NCBI GenBank assembly: GCA_964562405.1
Contig: CAZLTC010000039.1
Coordinates: 1 to 23,096, forward strand
Origin: WJLY01 sp964562405
GTDB taxonomy: Bacteria > Joyebacterota > Joyebacteria > Joyebacterales > Joyebacteraceae
Length of the DNA: 23,096 bases
Reading direction: 5' to 3'
Shown here: positions 7,249 to 15,234 of the stretch, one piece after another
Numbering within the stretch: the stretch's first letter is position 1
Layout of the letters: every line of letters starts with the position of its first letter
Notes under the pieces: model-generated
Seen by the model: the letters and a program-made list of their open reading frames with translations, nothing else
The model's database searches: none
Told to the model about the DNA's origin: nothing
Translations under genes and position numbers: made by a program

Positions 7249-8538
7249 ATGGCTGGCAAGGGTGGCTACAACGCATTCGAGGTGGCGAGAACCCAGTTCG
7301 ACAGGATCGCCGACCTGCTTGACCTCGACCCAGGGGCACGGGCGTTTCTGCGAACGCCGACGCGAGAGTTCCACTTCACGATCCCCGTGAGAATGGACGA
7401 CGGGAACGTGCAGGTCTTCCAGGGATTCCGGGTGCAACACAACGACGCCAGAGGTCCGAGCAAGGGCGGCATCAGGTTCCACCCGCAGGAGACGATCGAC
7501 ACGGTGCGCGCGCTCGCGATGTGGATGACGTGGAAGTGCGCGGTCGTGGACATCCCTCTTGGCGGCGGCAAGGGTGGCGTCATATGCGACCCTCACAACC
7601 TCAGCGCCAGAGAGCAGGAAGCGATCTGCCGCGGATTCGTTCGTCAGCTGGCGAGGAACATTGGACACGTGGTCGACGTTCCGGCTCCTGACGTCATGAC
7701 GAACGCGCAGCACATGCTGTGGATGATGGATGAATTCGAGTGCATCCACGGAGGGCACTACCCGGGCGTCATAACCGGCAAGCCGGTCGGCATGGGCGGG
7801 TCGCTGGGCAGAACACAGGCGACGGGGTACGGCGTGGTCTACACGCTGCGTGAGGCGCTCAAGGAGCTTAACATCCGACCGAGCGACACCATCGCGAGCG
7901 TTCAGGGCTTTGGCAACGTCGCGCAGTACGCCATAGAGCTGTACCATAAGATCGGCGGGACCGTCATCTGCGTCTCCTGCTGGGACCAGAAGGACCAGTG
8001 CCCGTACGCGTTTAAGAAGAAGGACGGAGTCGACCTGGAGCAGCTTCGCGGCATCACAGACCGCTTCGGCGGCATAGCCCAGGCGAAGGCGCGCGATCTC
8101 GGCTACGAGGTCGTCCCCGGCGAAAAGTGGGTCGAGGAAGACGTGGACATACTGTTCCCGTCGGCGCTCGAGAACTCCATCACGGCCGACAACGTTGGCA
8201 AGATCAGCAAGCGCGTCAAGATCATAGCCGAGGGTGCGAACGGCCCTACTACACCGGAAGCGGACGCCGTCATCGGACAGCGGGGCATACACGTGATCCC
8301 CGACTTCCTCGCCAACGCCGGTGGGGTGACGTGCAGCTACTTCGAGCAGGTCCAGAGCAACATGAACTACTTCTGGGAAATGGACGAGGTTCTGGGTAAG
8401 CTGGACGTCAAGATGACCGCGGCGTACGTGGCTGTCAGCGAACTGGCGCGCAGGCGCAAGCTCTACATGCGTGACGCGGCCTACGTGGTATCGATCAACC
8501 GCGTCGCCGAGGCCTGTCGCGACCGAGGCTGGATCTAG
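7249..8538 (+). CDS. gdhA: Glutamate dehydrogenase (Glu/Leu/Phe/Val family)
   Basis: This cytoplasmic enzyme of 429 aa reversibly converts glutamate to 2-oxoglutarate and ammonia with NAD(P). The N-terminal dimerisation/substrate domain has KGGIRFHP (72-79), Lys96 in TWKCAV and the catalytic Lys108 in PLGGGKGG, followed by Asp148 in PAPDVMT. The C-terminal Rossmann domain starts with SVQGFGNVAQ (about 217-226). After beta-2 the sequence is VSCWDQKDQ (242-250) instead of the usual VSD-S-G pattern, so cofactor preference cannot be read directly. I recall a clade of GDHs with a similar VSCWD stretch. ATG 7249 is supported by AAAGGAGGGAG 7 nt upstream. It is divergent from hutH and followed after 77 nt, containing a strong hairpin, by the ATP-grasp pair on the same strand. 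Length and motifs match the roughly 420-residue class (GudB/RocG/archaeal type). Confidence 0.95.
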   Translation: MAGKGGYNAFEVARTQFDRIADLLDLDPGARAFLRTPTREFHFTIPVRMDDGNVQVFQGFRVQHNDARGPSKGGIRFHPQETIDTVRALAMWMTWKCAVVDIPLGGGKGGVICDPHNLSAREQEAICRGFVRQLARNIGHVVDVPAPDVMTNAQHMLWMMDEFECIHGGHYPGVITGKPVGMGGSLGRTQATGYGVVYTLREALKELNIRPSDTIASVQGFGNVAQYAIELYHKIGGTVICVSCWDQKDQCPYAFKKKDGVDLEQLRGITDRFGGIAQAKARDLGYEVVPGEKWVEEDVDILFPSALENSITADNVGKISKRVKIIAEGANGPTTPEADAVIGQRGIHVIPDFLANAGGVTCSYFEQVQSNMNYFWEMDEVLGKLDVKMTAAYVAVSELARRRKLYMRDAAYVVSINRVAEACRDRGWI

Positions 8539-8550
8539 CAGTGGTCCGTG

Positions 8551-8579
8551 GGCGGGGCGCCCGCTACGGGCGCTCCGCC
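8551..8579 (+). terminator. 12-bp GC-rich hairpin after gdhA
   Basis: GGCGGGGCGCCC and GGGCGCTCCGCC pair over 12 bp (one G-U) around the loop GCTAC, 12 nt after the gdhA stop. No U-tract follows, so it may be a partial terminator or processing site that lowers expression of the downstream ATP-grasp genes, or an RNA stabiliser for gdhA. Confidence 0.5.
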
Positions 8580-8615
8580 TCCTGGTCCGCCCCGAACCCA
8601 CGCGAGGCTCGTGCG

Positions 8616-10358
8616 ATGTCCGATCCGACGCAGCTTCCGCGTTTCGACCGCTCTTTCCTGGAGTCCGCCGCTACGTTCACGCGAATCGGCTCCGGCGAGA
8701 TAGGCGGCAAGGCCTCTGGCCTCAGAAGGGTCAGAGAAGACGTCCTGTCCAACCTGTCCCCTCAGGACTTTCCGGACATCGACATAGCCATCCCAACGCT
8801 GACCGTGCTCACGACAGAGCTCTTCGACACCTTCTTGCAGCGCAATGATCTCTATGATCTCGCGTTGAGCGAGGAGTCGGATGACCGCATAGCTCTGGGA
8901 TTTCAACAGGGAGAACTGCCGCCGGAGTTCGTCGGCGACCTGCGCGCGCTCGTTTCCAGCATGCACGCCCCGCTGGCCGTCCGTTCGTCGAGCCTGCTCG
9001 AGGACGCGCTCGAGCACCCATTCGCCGGCGTGTACGGCACGAAGATGATCCCCAACAACCAGGCCGGGACGGACGCGCGCTTCCAGCGTCTGGTCGAGGC
9101 CATCAAGTTCGTCTACGCCTCGACGTTCTTCGGCGAGCCCAGGAGCTACATCCGGTCCGTTGGGCGGTCGCTTCGAGAAGAGAAGATGGCCGTCATCCTG
9201 CAGGAGGTCGTCGGCACGAGGATGAATGAGCGCTTCTATCCGAGCGTGTCGGGCGTCGCGCGTTCCTACAGCTACTATCCCGTGAGCCGCGCGCTCCCGG
9301 AGGACGGAGTCGTGAACCTCGCCCTGGGACTGGGCAAGCAGATCGTGGACGGCGGCATGTCCTGGACTTACTGCCCGAAGTATCCGTCCGCGCCTCCTCC
9401 CTACGCGGACGTCGGCGACATCATGAAGAATACACAGACGGAGTTCTGGGCCGTCAACATGGGCGCGCCCCCGCCGCCTGACCCTATCAGGGAGACCGAG
9501 TACCTCGTAGAATCGGACCTGAGCGCAGCCGAGTACGACGGCAGCCTCGACCATCTGGCCTCGACCTACGACGTGCGTTCCGAGCGCCTGCGCCCGGGGA
9601 TGCACGGTCCCGGAGCCCGTGTTCTGAACTTTGCACCCATGCTCACGCTCGACACCGTGCCACTCAACGACCTCGTGCTGCGGTTGCTCGAACTCACTGA
9701 GAAGGCGGTCGGCAGCGAGGTCGAGATAGAATTCGCCGTCGCGTTCGACCCGCTCAAGCGGGAGCGGCCGCGCTTCGGGTACCTGCAGGCCCGCCCGATG
9801 ATGGTCGCGCGCGAGCCCGTATCTCTCACGGACGACGAGCTGAAATCGCCGTACGCGCTTGTGGTGTCGGAACACTCTCTCGGCAATGGCGTACGCGGCG
9901 ACATCAGGGATATCGTCTACGTGCGTCCTCAGGCATTCGAGTCCAGACACACGCCCGCGATCGCGCGCGAGATATCGGACATCAACAGAACGCTTGTGAG
10001 CGAGGGACGCCCGTACCTGCTGATCGGGTTCGGTCGCTGGGGTAGTTCCGACCCTTGGTTGGGAGTGCCCGTGGACTGGGGCCAGGTCTGCGGTGCGCGC
10101 GTGATCGTCGAGGCAACTCTGCCACAGATGACGCCCGACCTGAGCCAGGGATCGCACTTCTTTCACAACCTCATCAGTTTCGAGGTCCTCTACCTGTCGG
10201 TGCGCCACACCGACGCGAAAGCAATTGACTGGGAGTGGCTGGACGCAAGACCGGCTCTCACGGAAACCGAGCTCGTCAGGCACGTCCGCCTGGGCGAGCC
10301 TCTCACGGTCAAGGTCGACGGTCGAACCGGACGGGGAGCGATAACGCATGCCGGATAG
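8616..10358 (+). CDS. PEP/pyruvate-binding (PPDK_N-type ATP-grasp) domain protein, short paralog
   Basis: This 580-residue protein carries the ATP-binding domain of PEP synthase/pyruvate phosphate dikinase: GEIGGKASGL (28-36), VRSSSLLED (122-130), LQEVVGTR (about 196-203) and GYLQARPM (about 388-395), where family members have the QxRP motif. It is followed by a C-terminal module with GFGRWGSSDPWLGV (about 471) and SQGSHFFHNL (about 510). There is no phosphohistidine swivel (T-x-H/C-x-A motif) and no PEP-utiliser TIM barrel, so it is not a normal PEP synthase. The start at ATG 8616 has GAGG 8 nt upstream. Its stop overlaps the start of the next, related gene by 11 nt, which suggests translational coupling. 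By inference the two proteins work together, possibly as a heteromer. The substrate is unknown. Confidence 0.85.
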   Translation: MSDPTQLPRFDRSFLESAATFTRIGSGEIGGKASGLRRVREDVLSNLSPQDFPDIDIAIPTLTVLTTELFDTFLQRNDLYDLALSEESDDRIALGFQQGELPPEFVGDLRALVSSMHAPLAVRSSSLLEDALEHPFAGVYGTKMIPNNQAGTDARFQRLVEAIKFVYASTFFGEPRSYIRSVGRSLREEKMAVILQEVVGTRMNERFYPSVSGVARSYSYYPVSRALPEDGVVNLALGLGKQIVDGGMSWTYCPKYPSAPPPYADVGDIMKNTQTEFWAVNMGAPPPPDPIRETEYLVESDLSAAEYDGSLDHLASTYDVRSERLRPGMHGPGARVLNFAPMLTLDTVPLNDLVLRLLELTEKAVGSEVEIEFAVAFDPLKRERPRFGYLQARPMMVAREPVSLTDDELKSPYALVVSEHSLGNGVRGDIRDIVYVRPQAFESRHTPAIAREISDINRTLVSEGRPYLLIGFGRWGSSDPWLGVPVDWGQVCGARVIVEATLPQMTPDLSQGSHFFHNLISFEVLYLSVRHTDAKAIDWEWLDARPALTETELVRHVRLGEPLTVKVDGRTGRGAITHAG

Positions 10359-13300
10359 AGAGCGAATGACGCCCGACGGGCTTCTCGAATCGCTGCAGGA
10401 GCGCGCCAAGGAGCTGAACTGCCTCTATCACGTCGAGGAAGCTCTGAGGACGCACGAGGACTCGCTTGAAGAGGCGCTGCGGGGGGTCGTCGAGGCGATA
10501 CCTCCCGGCTGGCAGTATCCGGACGTCTGCAGGGCCAAGATCGTCGTCGAGGGCCTGGAGATCAGGAACTCCGAGTTCGAGGCGACCGAGTGGGTACTGC
10601 GTTCGGACATCGTGGTTCAGTCAGTTGCAGTCGGAACCCTCGAGATCTACTACCTGGAGAGGCGGCCGCAGGAAGACGTCGGCCCGTTTCTCAAGGAGGA
10701 GGTCAGGCTCATCGACACGATCTCCGGCCTCGTCGGCCATTACGTGCTCAGTCAACATCTGCAGAGCATCCAGAAGGACTTGGAGGCGCTGCAGAACGAG
10801 GGCGCGGTAGAGCCGGCGGAGATCTGGAGGAGCCCTCTGCATCTGCTCAGGGAGTCGGACCGCAGCCTCTATCTGCGCATCGCCCACAAGATGCTCAACT
10901 ACCTCTGCCAAATCGGCTCGAAGGAGGCCCAGGGCGTGCTGGGCGGTCCAGCCGTCACGGGAGGATTCGAGGGCGCTGCGGCCGGAGAGGTGAACGTGCC
11001 GGCGTGCCGCTCACTGCAGGACGAGGGCTACCTTCTGAGCGACGCGCCGTTCGAGCTGGCAAACGAGTACCTGAGCCAGACGGAGATCCTCACGCGCGTC
11101 CAGAACTGGATGCAGGATGACAAGGCCTCGAGCTTCCTCAGGGTGCTCAACAATCCGCGCTCACCTCTTCCCGAGATCGTCGACGCAATGAGACGCTTCC
11201 AGTACGGCATCCCGGACAAGAGGGTCCTCCGACCGTCCACGCTCAAGACGCTGCGCGTCTCGCTCACCCAGAGGCTCCTGACAGAGCAGATAGACTTCGT
11301 CCGAGTGGCGAAGGAGAACATGCAGATCGAGGACTTCTACGAGCTCTCGGCACGCATGATCATCCCGGCAGGCAGTCACGGCAGGCTTGGTGGCAAGAGC
11401 GCGGGGATGATACTCGCGCACAGGATCCTCAAGAGAATGGCAACGCCTGAGAGCCCGGTGGGCGACGTCAAGCTTCCGAAGACCTGGTACATCCCGTCCG
11501 ATGGACTGCTCGACTTCATCGGCCACAACGACCTCCAGGACGTCATCGAGCAGAAGTTCAAGGAGACGGACGAGATCCGACAGGAATACCCCGACATCGT
11601 CAGGCTCTTCAAGAACTCGACGTTCCCGACAAGGATACTGAACGGTCTCTCCGTGGCCCTCGACGACTTCGCGGATGTCCCACTGATCGTCCGAAGCTCG
11701 AGTCTGCTGGAGGACCGCCTGGGAACGGCGTTCTCCGGGAAGTACAAGAGCCTGTTCGTCGCGAACCGGGGCGACAAGGCTGAACGTCTCGCGGCGCTCG
11801 CGGACGCTATCGCCGAGGTGTACGCATCGACGTTCGGGCCCGACCCGATCGAGTACCGGCGCGAGCGCGGACTTCTCGAGTTCAATGAGGAGATGGGCAT
11901 CCTCATCCAGGAAGTCGTGGGCACACGAGTCGGGAAGTACTTCATGCCCGCGTTCGCCGGAGTGGCCTTCAGCAACAGCGAGTTCAGATGGTCACCGCGA
12001 ATCCGGCGCGAGGACGGACTGGTGCGCCTGGTTCCAGGCCTCGGCACAAGGGCGGTCGACCGCGTGGCGGACGACTACCCTACGCTCCTCGTTCCGGGGA
12101 AGCCCGGCCTGCGCGCAAACGTCGCGGTCGACGAGATCATCCGCTACTCGCCCCGCTGGATTGATGTCATCAACCTCGAGAGCGGGACCCTGGAGACCAG
12201 GAAGCTGGACGACGTGCTCACGGAGGTGGGGTCGGACTTCCCTCAGCTGGAGAACGTGTTCTCGGTGCTCAAGGACGGACGCCTCTCGAAGGCGCCGCCC
12301 AGGATGCTGCTCGATGCGAGCACGGACGACCTCGTCGCCACGTTCGACGGTCTTACGGGAAGGACGACGTTCGTCGAGAACCTGGACAACATGCTGAATC
12401 TTCTCGAGGCTAGGCTTGGCACGCCGGTAGACATCGAGTTTGCGCATGACGGCACCGACTTCTACCTCCTCCAGTGCAGGCCGCAGAGCCGATCCGACCA
12501 GTCGGCCCCGGCTCCGATCCCGAAGGACGTGCGTGCGGAAGACACGATCTTCATGGCTGACAGGCACATCTCGAACGGATGGGTGCCCGACATCACCAAC
12601 ATCGTGTACGTGGACCCCGACCGCTATTCCGAGCTCGCGAGCCGGGAGCAGATGCTGGCAGTGGCCAGAGCAGTCGGCAAGCTGAATCAACTGCTGCCGA
12701 CGAAGCGGTTCATACTGCTCGGTCCCGGACGCTGGGGCAGCCGCGGGGACGTCAGGCTCGGTGTGAGCGTCACGTACGCCGACATATCGAACACCGCGGT
12801 GCTGGTCGAGATCGCCAGGAAGAAGGGCGACTACGTGCCCGACCTCTCGTTCGGCACGCACTTCTTCCAGGATCTGGTGGAGTCGCGGATCCGTTACCTC
12901 CCGCTCTATCCAGACGAGGGAGGCGCGGTGCTCAACGAGCGCTTCCTGACGAGTTCGCCGAACCTGCTTTCGGAGATGCTGCCTGAGTTCACCGAACTCG
13001 AGGACGTGCTGCGGGTCATCGACGTGCCGTCCCGCGCGGACGGGCGCATCCTCAGAGTGCACATGAACGCCGACCTCGACGAGGCCATCGCATTCCTGGC
13101 GAGTCCGGGTGAAAACCCGGAGCAGCCGCCTCCAGCTCATGAGGCGATTGCACGAGCGCCCATGCAGTACTGGCAGTGGCGCCTCAGGATGGCCGAGCGC
13201 ATCGCCGCTGACCTCGATCCGGAGCGGTTCGGCGTCGCNNNNNNNNNNNNNNNNNNNNNNNNNNNNNNNNNNNNNNNNNNNNNNNNNNNNNNNNNNNNNN

Positions 13301-13380
13301 NNNNNNNNNNNNNNNNNNNNNNNNNNNNNNNNNNNNNNACCGACGCAGCGCGCGAGCTTCCGCTCAAGGGAAGCTCATAG
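10348..13380 (+). CDS. GAF-like sensor / PPDK_N-type ATP-grasp protein, long paralog (interrupted by N gap)
   Basis: This protein is about 1010 aa if the gap length is taken literally. Residues 1-150 form a sensor-like region (LLESLQERAKELNCLYHVEEAL coiled start, then VEAIPPGWQYPDVCRAKI and FLKEEVRLIDTI), a type also seen at the front of histidine kinases. After a helical linker, the ATP-grasp part has GGKSAGM (about 347), VRSSSLLED (448-456), LIQEVVGTR (about 519) and LLQCRPQS (about 708). The C-terminal module repeats the paralog's pattern: GPGRWGSRGD (about 793) and SFGTHFFQDL (about 835). No swivel or PEP-binding domain is visible. ATG 10348 has GGGGAG 9 nt upstream and overlaps the previous gene by 11 nt. 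The last certain base is 13238; 100 N follow, and the 13 residues after the gap (to a stop at 13380) are in frame only by assumption. Confidence 0.82.
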   Translation: MPDRERMTPDGLLESLQERAKELNCLYHVEEALRTHEDSLEEALRGVVEAIPPGWQYPDVCRAKIVVEGLEIRNSEFEATEWVLRSDIVVQSVAVGTLEIYYLERRPQEDVGPFLKEEVRLIDTISGLVGHYVLSQHLQSIQKDLEALQNEGAVEPAEIWRSPLHLLRESDRSLYLRIAHKMLNYLCQIGSKEAQGVLGGPAVTGGFEGAAAGEVNVPACRSLQDEGYLLSDAPFELANEYLSQTEILTRVQNWMQDDKASSFLRVLNNPRSPLPEIVDAMRRFQYGIPDKRVLRPSTLKTLRVSLTQRLLTEQIDFVRVAKENMQIEDFYELSARMIIPAGSHGRLGGKSAGMILAHRILKRMATPESPVGDVKLPKTWYIPSDGLLDFIGHNDLQDVIEQKFKETDEIRQEYPDIVRLFKNSTFPTRILNGLSVALDDFADVPLIVRSSSLLEDRLGTAFSGKYKSLFVANRGDKAERLAALADAIAEVYASTFGPDPIEYRRERGLLEFNEEMGILIQEVVGTRVGKYFMPAFAGVAFSNSEFRWSPRIRREDGLVRLVPGLGTRAVDRVADDYPTLLVPGKPGLRANVAVDEIIRYSPRWIDVINLESGTLETRKLDDVLTEVGSDFPQLENVFSVLKDGRLSKAPPRMLLDASTDDLVATFDGLTGRTTFVENLDNMLNLLEARLGTPVDIEFAHDGTDFYLLQCRPQSRSDQSAPAPIPKDVRAEDTIFMADRHISNGWVPDITNIVYVDPDRYSELASREQMLAVARAVGKLNQLLPTKRFILLGPGRWGSRGDVRLGVSVTYADISNTAVLVEIARKKGDYVPDLSFGTHFFQDLVESRIRYLPLYPDEGGAVLNERFLTSSPNLLSEMLPEFTELEDVLRVIDVPSRADGRILRVHMNADLDEAIAFLASPGENPEQPPPAHEAIARAPMQYWQWRLRMAERIAADLDPERFGVXXXXXXXXXXXXXXXXXXXXXXXXXXXXXXXXXXTDAARELPLKGSS
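13239..13338. other. Assembly gap of 100 N
   Basis: Exactly 100 N, the conventional placeholder for a gap of unknown size between contigs. The true end of the long ATP-grasp gene and any gene inside the gap cannot be seen, and physical adjacency of the left and right halves of the window rests on scaffolding. Confidence 0.98.
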
Positions 13381-13441
13381 ACGGTCGCGCCGCAGAAGCA
13401 CGCACGCGAGGACCCGTGCAGTCCGACCGGAGCGCAGCCAT

Positions 13442-14302
13442 TCAAAGCAGCTCGCGCGTGGCCTCCCCCGGCCTGTCCGGATCGAAGCGCACGATGGCGA
13501 GTTCGGGACCGTCGTGGGCCGCTCCGAAAAGGTGCGTGCGTCCTATTCGGTCCAGCCACTCGCCCGTGATCCGCGCGGATTCGTGGACGTGTCCGTGGAG
13601 AGTGATAGCGGGCTGTCTCCGCTCAATGAAGCGTCTTATCGCGATGCTGCCCACGTGTACATCCATCGGCACGTGATCCACGACGCGGCCGTCGAGCGCG
13701 GCCCGGTCGAGCGTGGTTCTGTACGGCGGAGAGTGGAACAGCAGGATGGCGTTCTCCAGGTCCCGCCCGTTTGTCATCTCCTCGAGATCCTTGAGGATCG
13801 TTCCGTAGCGGACGTCGTGCTCGTCGTGGGCGACCGAACGCCTGCCCTCCTCAGGGGAAACTCCGCCCGGGTCGACGAACCGCGAGACGTCGTACCTTTC
13901 CCAGTCCTTCAGCAGGAAAGGTGTGGGCGGCACGCACGCATAGCCGTAGACGGCGAAGCGCCCCAACTCGCCCCGGCGCTCGTGAACGTAGGACCAGACG
14001 CCCATTGCCTGGGCGTCGAGTACCGCCGCCTCCTCAACGCGCGGATCGTCATTCCCCAGTATGACGAACACTGACGGGTAGTCTCGTCCGAGATCGCGCC
14101 TGAGAGCGCACATCTCGCGCGCAACGAAGTCCCGCATGAAATCGCCTTCCACTCCCCCGTCCGAGCCACCCAGCGCGCCAAACGGAGGAAGGAGATCGCC
14201 GCCTAGAAAGACGGCGTCCGGACGCTCATCGGCCAGGAGGCGGAAAAGCTTCCGGTAGCGGTCAGCACTTCCGTGCAGATCGGAGCAGAAGAAACACAGC
14301 AC
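13442..14302 (-). CDS. Calcineurin-like metallophosphoesterase
   Basis: A 286-residue protein carries the five metal-binding blocks of the calcineurin-like superfamily in order: SDLHG (Asp8, His10), GGDLLPP (Asp36), LGNDD (Asn84), LLFHSPPY (His190) and LHGHVHES (His238, His240). Such enzymes hydrolyse phosphomono- or diesters with two metal ions; the substrate cannot be told. It has no signal peptide, so it is probably cytoplasmic. The start is GTG at 14302 with GGAG 7 nt upstream, 14 nt after the stop of the LamG lipoprotein, so the two are probably co-transcribed. The His-Ser-Pro-Pro form of the fourth block resembles the YfcE/Rv0805-like 'phosphoesterase or Icc-like' group used for small phosphorylated metabolites, but this is only suggestive. 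Confidence 0.92.
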   Translation of the reverse strand: MLCFFCSDLHGSADRYRKLFRLLADERPDAVFLGGDLLPPFGALGGSDGGVEGDFMRDFVAREMCALRRDLGRDYPSVFVILGNDDPRVEEAAVLDAQAMGVWSYVHERRGELGRFAVYGYACVPPTPFLLKDWERYDVSRFVDPGGVSPEEGRRSVAHDEHDVRYGTILKDLEEMTNGRDLENAILLFHSPPYRTTLDRAALDGRVVDHVPMDVHVGSIAIRRFIERRQPAITLHGHVHESARITGEWLDRIGRTHLFGAAHDGPELAIVRFDPDRPGEATRELL

Positions 14303-14316
14303 GGCCCGTCTCCGTT

Positions 14317-15048
14317 CTAGTCGAACTCGTACAGCTCCCGTATCTCGGATGCCGTGAGCACGCGGTCGAAGATGGCAAGCTGATCCAGTCCACCCACGTA
14401 GTTGTCACGCCAGTGCGACGAGCCGATCCGGAGGTCGGTGGCCGACGTCGTGAGCGACGTGTCGAAGTACTGAGCATATGCGAACTGACCGTCGACGTAG
14501 AACTTCACGGTGTCGGCGGCGTCGCTGAATGTGCATGCCACGTGCTCCCAGATGCCCTGACCCACGGGCGCGCCGTCGTCCAGGTTGGCGTCGACGTCAT
14601 GGACGTAGAGGACCAGCCTGGTCCTCCCCGGAGTGTCGCCGCCCACCACCCCCATCGAGTAGGCTTCGGTGAGGCTCTTGTCGACGAAGGCATTGTAGTT
14701 CATGCTGCACAGCTCTGGCCGTATCCAGGCGGCTATCGTGATCTCGCCGGTGATGTCCAGGAGGCCGCGGCTCGCCACCCGGATGGTGTCGACGGCGCCA
14801 TCAACGTGAAGAGCGGAGTTCGGCTGGCCGGCGTGGTCCTGCATGTACGTGACGGGGTCGACGCTCTCCGCGTCGAGCCCGTTGTCACTCCCGTCCTCCA
14901 GCGTCCCGTCGAACGCGTAGAAGGCGACCAGGTCAGGGATGTCGGGCGCGTCCAACGCGTCAGAGTCGCCGGGTCCGCTCGAACTTGAGCAGGAGGCGAG
15001 GCATGCAGCGGCGAGACACAGCGGCAGTAGCGAGAGTCTTCTTCGCAT
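14317..15048 (-). CDS. LamG (concanavalin A-like) domain lipoprotein
   Basis: A 243-residue lipoprotein has a basic start (MRRRLSLLP), hydrophobic core and lipobox Leu-Ala-Ser-Cys20, followed by a Ser/Gly/Asp linker. Residues about 38-243 look like a LamG/laminin-G jelly roll: YAFDGTLEDGSDNGLDA, GEITIAAWIRPE, GIWEHVACTFSDAADTVKFYVDGQ and GGLDQLAIFDRVLTASEIREL, the standard signature of LamG-like domains that bind glycans or proteins. It is lipid-anchored to the inner or outer membrane. ATG 15048 has GGAGG 8 nt upstream. It precedes a metallophosphoesterase by 14 nt and is divergent from the MFS gene. The domain call is strong; the ligand is unknown. Confidence 0.9.
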   Translation of the reverse strand: MRRRLSLLPLCLAAACLASCSSSSGPGDSDALDAPDIPDLVAFYAFDGTLEDGSDNGLDAESVDPVTYMQDHAGQPNSALHVDGAVDTIRVASRGLLDITGEITIAAWIRPELCSMNYNAFVDKSLTEAYSMGVVGGDTPGRTRLVLYVHDVDANLDDGAPVGQGIWEHVACTFSDAADTVKFYVDGQFAYAQYFDTSLTTSATDLRIGSSHWRDNYVGGLDQLAIFDRVLTASEIRELYEFD

Positions 15049-15061
15049 CTTCTGGACCTCC

Positions 15062-15134
15062 GGGCGGTGGGCCGCCCATTGCGGACCAAGACCGTAAACT
15101 GCGCATCGAAGCGGCAGCTAGTCGAAGCGGTAGC
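15062..15134. repeat. Hairpin and 13-nt direct repeat in LamG/MFS divergent region
   Basis: GGGCGG-TGGG-CCGCCC (15062-15077) is a perfect 6-bp hairpin overlapping the translation-initiation region of the LamG gene on the minus strand. Downstream, TCGAAGCGGCAGC (15106-15118) is repeated as TCGAAGCGGTAGC (15122-15134), 12 of 13 identical with a 16-bp period. The placement between two divergent genes suggests an operator, but this is not demonstrated. Confidence 0.4.
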
Positions 15135-15234
15135 CACCGGCAGGCATTATCGCATAGGATGTATCGGTTCCACAACAGACCCGGACGGCGGGATCGCGGC
15201 CCGGTGGACGCTTGCGCGTGCGCGAGGACTCGCC

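Noticed and set aside
7156..8601. Long open frame on the minus strand opposite gdhA (about 480 codons)
   Set aside because: It is antisense to a clear glutamate dehydrogenase, rich in Arg/His/Val and without recognisable motifs; GC-rich codon use creates such mirror frames.
8535..10409. Minus-strand frame of about 620 codons opposite the short ATP-grasp gene
   Set aside because: The plus strand has conserved catalytic motifs and a ribosome-binding site; the antisense product has low-complexity Arg/Asp/Val composition with no domain.
11992..13140. Minus-strand frame of about 380 codons opposite the long ATP-grasp gene
   Set aside because: Mirror frame of a gene with conserved motifs; no ribosome-binding site or domain of its own.
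10348..13380. Calling the ATP-grasp pair phosphoenolpyruvate synthase (ppsA)
   Set aside because: The swivel His motif and PEP-binding barrel are missing in both genes, so the ordinary reaction cannot be assumed.
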